DNA of 64,000 nt from Corella eumyota (Eukaryota; Chordata; Ascidiacea; Phlebobranchia; Corellidae), in the NCBI GenBank assembly GCA_963082875.1, contig OY720103.1:5332001-5396000 (forward strand). The letters are read 5' to 3'. The translations under genes were made by a program, and so were the position numbers. Positions 49,156-60,375 of this stretch are shown here, one piece after another. Positions within the stretch are counted from its first letter, which is position 1; every line of letters begins with the position of its first letter. The notes beneath the pieces were generated by a model. The model saw only the letters and a list, made by a program, of their open reading frames with translations, did not search any database and had not been told where the DNA came from.

Positions 49156-52100
49156 CATATTACTTTGGCCGGGCCACCGGGTTTATGAATAAAATATCCA
49201 GTCACAACTGATTAACGAACAAGCATATAGCATTCCGACGGCCTATCTCCTATACAGCACATTCATTATGCATTGCGCGTCTGATCGTCATTTGCCGTAT
49301 TAATTCGAACGAGTTCGCGTAATACCCATTTCCGCAAGGGATTGGGCTGTGTAAGCCTGGGATAACATAAATTTCCCGCGGAATTTGTCTTGAATAACAG
49401 ATTAACAAAATGTATCTTAAGGAGTTACTAAACGACATGCAACATTAAACTGTTACAAATCGTCGAATGCTTGCTAAAGAGATCAAAGTTATACAAACCC
49501 CACCTTAAAAAATTCACACACGTTGCGCAAAAACACAGTGTTGTAACTTATGAAATGTTATTTTAAACTACTGGCAAATCACTCGAAAACAACCCAATTA
49601 GCCGAATTAGTCAGTTTGTTGTAACCTGATTTTATTAGTTTGTTTTCTTGTAATGAATTAGGATACAAATTTGATGTGCGCGTCAAATCGTATGTCAAAT
49701 GCAAGTGCGATCCCGACAAAACATGATACCTTTATTTGAGAGAGGTATATAGAACAACAAATTAATTACAGAGCCCACCACACGACCAATAACATTTAGG
49801 TCAAGCCTATGTGTTGATATTAAAAGAAAAAAAACGGCTTGGTATGAGCACATAATAAAAAAACACTTTCAAGAAAAGTTACATACTTGTTCATAAAAGT
49901 GTCCTCAGTTTACCTGTATTTTGTTCTGTAAGTCGTCAGTAGCCTGGACTTATTACTTGTCGAGTATGGATCGCTTTGATTGACTCGAGCAGTTGATGTT
50001 TTGCACGCTTACGCAGTCGCCTTTGCCGATTTACGACAGAGTTCGGCGATAAGGAAACGCATTGAGTTACCGCATGTCGAAACAATAGCCTAAATAGAAG
50101 AAGAGTTCCTGAATAGCTTTCATGAATTCGATACCGAAATAAAAAACGATTAGGTGTAATTATTTTATGACGTCTTGCAAATTCGATAGAAAGGCCAATT
50201 TGCAGAGTTAATAAATGCACGATAAACCTTGTACTAAATTAATACCAAATACTTCAATAAAAAAATATTTTTGTTTTTTTTCTCTTGTACCAAATTTGTT
50301 TACAATATTATATAATTTAAATATCTTTGCATAGGGTATTCTAAAAAAATAAAACCAAAATAGCAATAGGTTACCGCAATATGCGTAAAAATGGCAACTT
50401 AAGTTTAGTGGTCGAATAAGTGCCACATTTGTTAAGCTATGATTTTCACAATAAACTTTGTATTATAATTTGATTAAGCCTTAATATTATACAACATATA
50501 AATAAATAAAACAAGATTTTAAAATTTCAAGGTTTTTAGCATTAAAACTTCCACTGTCAATCAAACCAACAAATCACTTGCCCCAAATTTGTTATTTGAT
50601 TATTAGCCTAATCGAATCGTATTATATCAAGCCTCAATCATATTAAGCTTGTGTTTTTGATATCAGATCGCTCATAGGCAGAGGTTAAATGGATCAGATT
50701 TTATTATGCATAAAATGAGTGCAGACAGCCTGACATTAACGCGCTTGGAAAAAATGCATTAATGATATTCGAGCCGAGAAAAAAGCTAAATTGAATATCA
50801 ATGTTCGTTTGGTCGGTTTTAACTCGCTAGTCGATACGGCCACGTCTCCAAGGGAAAAAAGTCAAAAATTAACTCTTTAAACAACCAAATATAGGCACCC
50901 TTTCGACGTAATTGTTCATTTATAATTTTAAAATACAGAAACTATGACTTTTTCAATATTTCGGTACGCTTAGTCAATTTTTTGTCATAACGTAGGTAGG
51001 TACTAAGATTTAAAATTATCTTAATTTAAACACCCCACAAATTTATAGTCAATACAGATAATATTTAACCCTAACAAAGTAATTTTTTTCACCTTTAACA
51101 AAGAAGATTAAGGTACCTCAAGTCCTTAATCACGTGACATCGTTTAGTTTGCTTAAAATAACTCTAATAAGCTAACCAACAAAAACTTCCAAATCGTTTA
51201 AAACATGCAAGTTTAAATGTCGCTTGCATGCACACCTTTGTTGGAAACTTTACTTTTCGATTGTGTCAGAGCACGACATTGCACCATGTTCATGTATAAC
51301 GGTTTAAAACCAGACTGCAAAAATGTAAGGGGATTTCTGGGGTGGCGAAATTATATAAAGAATCTTTACCGTCTTGCCACTGCCTGTCTATTTTTAACTC
51401 CATAACCTAAACAAAATGTAAAACGCACTGTCACAAGACCGATGCCTACGCATGATGATCGCGCGTAAATTTTTGCTACTAATCGTGAAAGAGTATGATT
51501 TTCTAACTAGTTTATATACAATACAAATAAATACAGCGGCTTAGTCAAGATTTTAAAAACAGTACGACAATTTGACCTTGATTTCAGAAAATTTGAGCAA
51601 TAGATTGCAAGTTACTTGGTGCAATATTTACAAAGTTTGGTGTAATAGATTGCAATTAAATCTTACATATTATTTCAAATTTAGTTTAACTTTTAAACAA
51701 AGAAATACATTTAATAACCAGACAACCAAATGTATTTTAATATTAACAAAACTAAAAACTAGTTTTACAACAATACTAAAACAATATTAATAAGGTTTCA
51801 TCAACTGCTTTTAAACTTGGTGCATGTTTTTTGATTGTTTAAATCTCTTTGATATGATATTTTTTTGCATATGTATTTATAGCATTGTGTGTTTATATAT
51901 ACATTTATTAAATTTGATGTTAACATAAAATTGGGTTAAATTTGCACGATGAGAAAAGTTTCCAACCAAAATAAAAATACCCAATGGTTCTTTTCTTAAC
52001 TTTTGCTTAAAATTCTCCACTTATAACAAATGCTACATAATGTTAAATTAATAACAAAAAATGATATATAAAAACAGCAGTAGAAATTTTGCCGTGTTTG

Positions 52101-53559
52101 ATTGTGGGGCCTAATGACTTTAACATTAATCAAATTTTGACATTTCAAGACAAAAAAAATGCATTTCCGGAAAAATATTAAACAAACAAATTGCAATACC
52201 ATTCTAAACTTGAAAAGAAAATACCCTCACGACTTTACTGTATTTTATATAACGTTTATTACACAACTCATGCAAAATCCATAGCCTCACTCACGGTTTC
52301 AAATCTTAACGGAAATTCTCCTTAAATGTGGGCGTGTTTAGAGTATCAAGTCGTGCCAAAAAGTAATGCCTTTTTTAAGATCATTTCAAAACGGAAAAAA
52401 TCGCCCGATTAAAAATTGGAAATTTTCAAAAAAAAAATTAATCAAGATAAGAAGAACGTATATATATTAACGTCAGGACGCTGTCATAGCATTTAGATTA
52501 AGGTTTTGAAAAAACCCTTTATTAGTAAACATGTGTTTACGGAACAACAGCAATTGTATTAAGGGAACGGCGTTGTATATCACGTCGAGTTTTCTGAGTC
52601 AAGTTATCAACGACCCGAAAGATTTAGTTTAATGTCAGTTTAAGAGATTAGGTGATATAACGAATAACCTTTCTGCTCGATGTCTAACATTCTAATTAAA
52701 ACGTATTTAGCCTATCTCCGAATCAACACAAACAGAACGGAAATGCTACAAAATTGAAACTATAATATTAATAGATATAATGGGTGAAAAAATTTACATA
52801 TACTGTTTACCTGTATTGAACTTTGATTAAAATGTGTGTTTGTTGTTGTAATATCGACGCTTGTATATACAAAAATTTGACATTTTGATAAAACTTTAGA
52901 TTTTACGTACGAGGGTTATAAGATTTTGCGTAGGTTTTTAAAAATGTCACTAAACAACGTAAAAATGATAAAATTATAACAACTACTTAATATCCAAAAG
53001 TAGATTTTTTAATTTATAAAATTTTGACAAAAATGTTTTTTCTTTAAATGAAATATTATTACATATAGTTTACAACTATGGCAAAAATGTATTTATATAA
53101 AAGCAAATTTTACGTGTTGTTGCGTTATTTAGAATTTAGAATTTTAAACGACACTGGAAATTTCACTTTAAATTAAATTATTTTAAAATTCAGCAAAATC
53201 CGAATCACAATGTGGCTTTTTAATCATTTAAAAAAAAATTATATTACCAAAAATAAAATACAGATTTAGTCAGTTCTAATAATAAAAAAACGCTTTTAGA
53301 GAATTATCGAAAAAATTAAATTTAGCAAAAATAAATTTTATATTAAAATATTTCTACAAAAATATTAGAGTAGAATAAATAATGTTGTATTAACCAACCT
53401 TTAATATTTGTCCTTTATATTTTTATATAAAATGCAACAGGTTAAAAAAGGTAAACAAGGCTTTTTTGTTTGTATTCGATGGACTTTTAAACAAGGTTTC
53501 ACAGCAAATGGTTAAGAGATCTAAACTCGTAGGTTATTAAGATTGGCGTCGAGCAATTA

Positions 53560-53979
53560 GAACAAGTCTGCACAAAACCGAAAGCAAGCAGCCTGCTAAT
53601 TTCTGAACACCTTTCATTGCGCATTTACGAAATTGTTTTATTTGTTTAAGAAAACGAAGACCCAGCGTCGCCATATACGTTGCCGTGCCTCTCGTTTTTA
53701 TCTCACTTTCTCCCCGCCTTTCTCTTTGGTTCTCTCGCGGGGAGAGATTTTTTTCCCTATATCGTACGCGAAAAGTTAGTGCTCGCGAGATATTCTTGAC
53801 TACTAATCAAAAGCGTAGTACGGAGCACATACATGCTTTGTGGGCGCTCGTAAAAGTATAATGACTTATATAATTTATTAAATTAATCAATTACTGTTTT
53901 TTAAATAAGGTATTTAGATTTGTCTGTAAAGTAACTTGAAAAATTTTGCTAGGAAAATTGTCAACTGCAAGCGTTGCAT
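53560..53979 (+). promoter_or_regulatory. Putative promoter / 5' leader of second Irx gene
   Basis: GC-rich stretch directly upstream of the coding start, with a pyrimidine-rich tract and a hairpin: tctccccgc at 53709-53717 pairs with gcggggaga at 53737-53745. An in-frame TAG lies shortly before the ATG at 53980. Leader assignment is inference. Confidence 0.4.
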
Positions 53980-56900
53980 ATGATGCTAATTCCGCAACCG
54001 GTTGGACTGGGCCACACCGAAACACACAAGCCACCAAACTACTTCATCAACCCAGCCCGGACGCCGCCTTCGATTTTGACCGGAAATCTGTCCAGCGCGC
54101 CTGGCAACATTACGAGCGAAACACCGCAGGCCGCCGGGACGTATCCGACGGGAGAAGGAGGCCTTATTCCCGGCCGAATGCAGCCAGAATTACCGGGATT
54201 AGGAATGTATTCAGGGCAGGCCGGTTCGTCGGCTCTTGGATCCCCCGTCAGTTACGGATCCACACCAGGATCAGTAGGGGCCGCACCCGGACTTATGGCG
54301 CCCCATTACGGCACGACAGGAATTGATCCCACGCCATATTACCCCTCTTTGGTAAGTGAAAATTTTATATTTCAAAATGGCGACATTAGTTTACGTCCAC
54401 CCAAATAACAAAAATTAAATTTTGAAGATTTTTCAAATAAAAAAAATGAAATTATATCCTTATTTGCGTTTCCAATTTTAAAGTTAACGCGTAACCCTAG
54501 CCTGGGTTCAATGTTATTGTTATCTTAATCAATACAATATGTATAACACGAAGATTACATAAGTAGATTAGACGGCGTATAAACAAAAATAAAGTGAAAT
54601 TATTGGGATACTAAAAATAAATTATTAAATTTAATCTTGTGGTTATCTTCTTATTAAAAGACATTTCTAAATTCGCAAAATTTTTATTTTGGATGAATAT
54701 TAAATTATAGGATAGCCATTTTATTTCATAACTTTAGTTTTTTATGAGCAATTAATAAAAAGTTTTATTAATATTGTAATGTGGCTTTAACATTTTGTAA
54801 AATTAAACAGTAACCAAAGCTCACAAAAAGGTTATTATAATTTGGAGTATTCTGTAAGAATTTTAAAGTAAGATATATTTTTAAAACTGAATGCTTGTGT
54901 TTTTGTGTTTGTTATTAGTTTTGCGTAATTTTTTATGGTAAAACTTAATTGGCTAACTTGAGAGCACACACAAAAAAAAATACCAACTAAAAACTGCAAA
55001 TTGAAGAGCGCTTTTTAATTTAACCAATTGCCAATTATAAGGCAATCACGCTTAGGCTACCGACAATCACTGTCACCCGAACTAATTAATCGTTTTTGCC
55101 TCATTTCTACTCGCGCTCAATTTGAAGCAGTCATTTTTATGCGGTTTTTGACTTTTTGTCGTCTGCCAGAGTTTGTGCGTAGCGGGGTATAGGTGCCCGA
55201 AGCGTGTTATTTTTCATTATTGGATCATTATTAAATACCAGGCCAATAATTAATGGCCGCATATTACAGAAGAGAGAGAGAGTCGCGAAAGTTCAAATTA
55301 AATATAGAGTTTTCGGTGTTTTTAATAAATAGTTAGGTATTTTTCTGCAAACACTTGAGAAATTTACATTTAAATTTTAAACAGTTTAATAGTTAGTATA
55401 TAGATCGGTTAAATATCTTCAAAATATTCAAATTCAAATATCCTTTTTTGTACAAAATTTTAAAAAATTAAATAAATAAATACCAATAAAATATAATTTT
55501 TTTAATGTGTTTACAAGTACAATTAAAAATTAAAAATTTAATATAATGAATTTCATAATTTTTCCATTTTAAAATGATATATGACTTAAGCCATTTATCT
55601 GTAATATTGCTTTAAAATCACAAAAAATTTAAATGTTAACTATTTTTTTTAATTTTTTAGGGTCCCACTTACGACATGGGTTCAGGGGGCGGTGAAATGT
55701 GGACAGGAGGATATGCCCAGCCCCCGCCCGGGTACTACCCCTACGAAAATACGTTTGGACCCCAATACCCATACGACAGGTAACATAAAAAATTAATTTA
55801 ATTTTTTTGATTAAAGTTGCAATATTTTTGTTGGGGAATTACATTAATTAAATTGAAATTATTACTTAATTAAAAGGACAAATAAGTTGAATAAATCATT
55901 TACAGACTTTCTAAATTACTGCATTTTACATATTAGCCATATAATAAAATAGTTTGAGTTATTTAAATCCAATTTTTAAACCCCCACAAAACAAAATAAA
56001 TTAACCTTTTGCGTTTCATTTAAATATATTATCAGATCGCATCCTGAATTAAATAAAAACCACATAAATAAAACTTAATGAATAATAAATAAAGCTAATA
56101 GAAAACGCATTAATTATTCCAACTGTAAAAGATGAAATGAAAGAATTCCAGAACGAAATGTGACATCCGTCTAATTTAGTGAAAGTTTTAATTTTGTGCC
56201 AGATATATTTTGCACAATTTTAATTAATATTAATATGGTTTATCATAAAATTATTTTTAACACTTTGCAATGATTGTGGCAGTAGAATTTTTGATCTGTT
56301 AGAAGTATTAATTTACATAAAAAAAAACTTCTTTGCTGGGAGTGCCAAACATTTTTACAGTATTACAATATAAAACCTTTAATATTAAATTATTTTAACA
56401 CGCCCCGTACACAATTTATTAAATTTATTTCGGCAAATAAGTTAAATATTGCGTAATCGAATCAACCTTAGAAAATAGAAGCGCCAAGTTACTCGAAAAA
56501 CAAATCATGTTAATAAAACAAAGAGTATACTACATGCATAGTAAAAGTCATTAATGCAACTAACATAACTAGCCCCATTCCCACATAACAAAAAGACAGC
56601 ATACTGTTATGTTAAATATACCAGTCGATAGCCCACCCACGGTCGGAATTTTAATTGTCGTAATATGGTCGCAACTCTCAACTAATATTTGCCCGCAAAA
56701 ATTTACCCGAGCACTAAGCTTTATTATATATATATATAGCATATGCTATAATATGTTGTTCAACAAAACGACCCTGGTCCAACAGTGGAAAATTTCACGG
56801 GAAAGCCACGGTTGTCGAGGCGGGGAAAGACGAGCGTGTGAACCGACGTCGTGGTAAACGCTGAGATAGATTATTCGGGGAGGCAAGATGAAGTAAATTG

Positions 56901-59900
56901 AAAACTATGCGGATATCAATTGCCAACGCGAATTGATGTATAATAAATATAATATGCATGATGACTTGAGTTAATATTCGACCTCTAAATCGCGATCGTT
57001 GTATACAAGGAGGAGTTATTGCTGTTTTATGACCTAAAGTATGTTGAATAAAAATTTAATGACAGTGAACTTAAAGAAAACAAGATTAATACCAAAAGAT
57101 CTTGATATAAACTATCAAAAAAAAAACGATTTAATATTGCCGCATTTTTTTCCTTCCAAAATGGCCTCTAAATACACGAAACCAAAAACCCAATGAAAGG
57201 GATCTTTTAGACAGATAGAGAAATATATGAAGGTTTTCGCGCCGGCGGTCATCGACCTTAGCAAAATCACACAGAGGGCACATTGTCTTAACTTTCAAAT
57301 CCCTATCAACTTCGCCCTATATGAGACTGGTTGTATTTAATCATTCCTTCCTTGTTAGCTCACCTATACGTCATAATTTACCGAAAGCCATCAGTGGGCG
57401 ATTAATGAATTATTTGTTTGTTGACATGTCTGGCTGTAGGTCTTGGTAATTTCGCAGATTGACATGTCATATGTAAATGATAAAAAACCACACCCAAGGA
57501 GAAGTACAGAACTCTTTGGTAATTGGAATAGTGCCACCTTTATCTAATGTGCCCCCAACTGACTGGAGGCTATTAACACACTAATTCATCAGCAAAATTC
57601 CCTTTAAGCATAATATTTTTTTCACATAAATAAACCCAAACTGTATTGTTTTTATAGTAGGTATTGCGGAATGGATATCAACGATGGGGTAAGAAGGAAG
57701 AATGCTACCCGGGAGTCGACTAACACGTTGAAGGCATGGCTACAAGAACACAAAAAGAATCCCTACCCGACTAAAGGAGAAAAAATCATGTTGGCAATTA
57801 TAACGAAAATGACTTTAACTCAGGTATGCTTTTAAACAATAATGAAACACGCTGTGGTGTTAGGAAGAACGTACATGCTTAAAAATATGCATCTGTTTAC
57901 TTATCTTAAAGAATAATCAATATACAAATCAAGCCCAGACGCACGACTATGGTTGCTAATGATTTTCTAAAGCACGATTCTTAAACGTTTATTTAATGTT
58001 TTTCTCAGAGATTGATCCAGAGTTAAAAATAGCTAGGACAGGTTTTTATCTGTATGGTTGCTTAATGCGATTATAGTTTGAGAAAATAAACATAGTGTTT
58101 ATAGGGGCCTTGTGGAAAGCACGCTTTTCGTAAACCGTACGAAATTGCAATTTTCTACATATAAACAGAGTCAAAAATATCTAGGGCAAATATTTTTTAA
58201 AAATAAATAAAAAAGGAAAACAACCTGACTGGTAAAAATCAAGACTTTCATACCATGAAGTTGCATAAGGGTGTTAACAATTTTGAAAAAGACCTTTTTT
58301 TAAAAGTAATTTGGCTATAAATAGGACCAGGAATCAATTAAATGAACTGTATTACAATAGAAAAGATTTCAGTAACTGTAAAAAAAAATATTTTACAGGT
58401 GTCGACTTGGTTTGCAAATGCGCGACGTCGTCTGAAAAAGGAAAACAAGATGACCTGGATCCCAAAGAATCGATCCAACGAAGCTGGAAGTGAGAAGAAG
58501 GATGGAGACGAGGAAGACGAGGAGGATGACGATATTTGCTCCCAAACTCCGGACCTAGGTATTTATTTTACTGCGAAGTATTAAATGGGTACTGACTTCA
58601 ATGGCAAAAGATTAAAGAGAAACTTTAGTAAAATATTTTATGGAAAATATTAAAGGGGAACTGAACTTTTTAATAAGCAGATCTTGGGCTTTGGACTTTA
58701 CCCTAAAAAATCGATTACATTACAGACTTGGAAATAACCACAGTTAAAACTACTACTTATTTATGTATTGGTCTAACTGTAATATAGCTTACATGTACAG
58801 TTACCCTATAAACATGTTACATGAACTCGAAAGCATGGCGAAACCAAACCCTGTGACGTAATCGACTCCTAAAGTCAAAGTCCAATGGCCAAAAACATCT
58901 AAATATTTTTATGTTTTGTTTTTTCGTAGATAGCAAACCAGACGTTAGTCAATCCATGGATTCCGACGACTCAGCAGACAGAGGCGAAGTGACTAGCACT
59001 AACAACGGTGACGTCACAAACCCACATACACGTGACCTTGCTTCGTACGCAGGAGCGAACAACGAAAATAGCAAACTGGACGTCGAGGGCGGTGTACAGG
59101 GAAATCACCAACGAGCGGGTGATTTTTCTTTTCCACCACCTCCCCCGCTTTCAAACAATTCAGAAACATCGCATCCGTCAAGATACGAAGGCAGCGAAGG
59201 TTCGAATCCTACCATCTGGTCGCCGGTCAATGATGCCGATCCGTCGTCTTACAGGGCGCCTTTAGAGCAATCGGTAATGGCCAACGCGCCATACCAGCAT
59301 TACCAAACTACCGACCATTATTCTTCATCGACCAGAGCCCTTCCCAACCACCCGATGATTAGTCCATGTCGTATACCAGCGCAATCCTGGGCTACTGGGC
59401 CGTTTCACAACATGTCTACTTCAATGACTGGTAGTGTATCAAGCCCATGCGAACAAGACTTGAGACGGGAGCGCGAGCAGGACTCTAACGAGTACAGCCA
59501 GTCCAGGCAGTTTGGTAACGATGCAATGTACGCCCGGCTTTCTTGTGCCGAACAATACGGGCCTCCTCAGGGTATGTACAACCCGGCTAAGCCTGGCGAA
59601 ATGGCGTCATCGCTAAGTCCAAATCCAACGAGAATGACGTCAGGCACACATGACGTAAAATCACCATACTCATACTCAGGGTACCCAAACTCCGAATATT
59701 ACCCAGATCGGGTGCTACCCCCGCCCCTCCCGGGCCACGTACAACCGTACTACCCCCGTTCAGACATTTCCCAAAGGTATAACCCCAACATCTTCACCCA
59801 GTCTGGGGAAACCAAGCCGCCGGTTACCCTGGCAGATAACTCTCCGGCCCCCGGGATCACGAATTCGCCGTCTAAGAGACACGCAGCGGCGCATTCGCCC

Positions 59901-60375
59901 TACTATGAATCAGCGACCATGACTGTATCGTCATCACAATCCGATTCCAATTCCTACCAAGCCCCATATTTTCAACAGCACGACGAAATAAGAACAGGCA
60001 ACCTTCCTACTGCGCATGCGCCCTACACTATTCGTAAGTTTAACATAAAACGTGCTAACACTTTTGTAAAAACAATAGAATTAAAATTTTTGCACGAAGT
60101 ACTTTAGGGAAGGTATGACTAAAGATAATATCCATAGGATAAGACCTTTTTCCTAGAACAATTCGAAGGTGTTTTTTTTCTAATACATAAATTGTAATCT
60201 TAAGTGTTTGATTTTTTGGTAAGATTAATTAAAATCCGTAGTTCAATAGTTTACTCAAGTTTTTATTAGCTTTTTAAAACGTTGACTTAAAATGAAAGTG
60301 TTGTAAACGTTTTCAAAATGTTACAGGTTCTCCGAATCAAGAAAGCCCAACCGTGGATCTTAACATTTCTACTCG
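53980..60375 (+). CDS. Irx: Iroquois homeobox transcription factor, second paralogue (last exon not located)
   Basis: Exons: 53980-54351, 55661-55779, 57661-57823, 58399-58558, 58930-60033 and 60327-60375; all keep frame and match the intron positions and phases of the first Irx gene. The N-terminus shares [10 protein letters not shown] and ALGSPVSY with it. The homeodomain is at about residues 176-238 (RKNATRES ... [21 protein letters not shown]), followed by an acidic tract ([11 protein letters not shown]). Exon 5 is longer than in paralogue 1 (1,104 against 690 bases); it has a Pro run ([12 protein letters not shown]), [11 protein letters not shown] where an IRO box might lie, and many Ser/Pro/Tyr. 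Exon 6 ends at CG|GTAAGT in phase 2. Reading straight on gives NISTR and a TAA at 60377-60379, with an AATAAA near 60,422; paralogue 1 suggests a further exon. About 655 residues are seen. Confidence 0.93.
54352..55660 (+). other. Irx paralogue 2 intron 1
   Basis: AT-rich except for 55,020-55,290, a GC-richer island ending in an (AG)n run. Good donor (TTG|GTAAGT) and acceptor (aattttttag). Confidence 0.65.
55780..57660 (+). other. Irx paralogue 2 intron 2
   Basis: 1.9 kb. Contains dispersed repeat copy 3 and mixed-composition patches at 56,760-57,030 and 57,220-57,600. Paralogue 1 also has a GC-richer island in this intron; no sequence similarity between the two was noticed. Confidence 0.6.
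56620..56755 (+). repeat. Dispersed repeat family, copy 3
   Basis: accagtcgatagcccaccca, cggaattttaattgtcgtaa, tatggtcgcaactctcaact, aatatttgcccgc and aaatttacccgagcac follow the same order as the reverse complement of copy 1, and end in (TA)n. Confidence 0.65.
57824..58398 (+). other. Irx paralogue 2 intron 3 (inside the homeobox)
   Basis: 575 bases against 140 in paralogue 1. AT-rich; no similarity to the paralogue intron beyond splice sites, although the flanking exons are nearly identical. Confidence 0.7.
58559..58929 (+). other. Irx paralogue 2 intron 4
   Basis: 371 bases with no recognised element. Donor CTAG|GTATTT, acceptor tttttcgtag. Confidence 0.7.

Larger units (their letters stand above)
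34356..53979. other. 19.6-kb intergenic region between the two Irx genes
   Basis: No exons that I can support. Long AT-rich runs alternate with GC-richer islands at about 35,030-35,640, 37,650-38,200, 38,560-39,130, 41,870-42,120, 45,260-45,620, 47,390-47,640, 48,590-49,470, 50,640-50,860 and 53,570-53,860. The islands carry repeated TGACGTCA and CACGTG sites. Irx loci in other animals are known for long-range enhancers, so these are reasonable cis-regulatory candidates. AATAAA sites just after 34,355 (for example near 34,619) could end the first gene. Confidence 0.5.

Noticed and set aside
49936-50220. 94-codon minus-strand frame in the Irx intergenic region
   Set aside because: Composition is Arg/Leu-rich as expected from a GC-richer noncoding island; no splice partners, conserved motif or context.
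53946-54326. 126-codon frame overlapping Irx paralogue 2 exon 1
   Set aside because: It is a shifted frame of the GC-rich coding exon; the other frame has [10 protein letters not shown] and ALGSPVSY shared with paralogue 1 and an in-phase donor.
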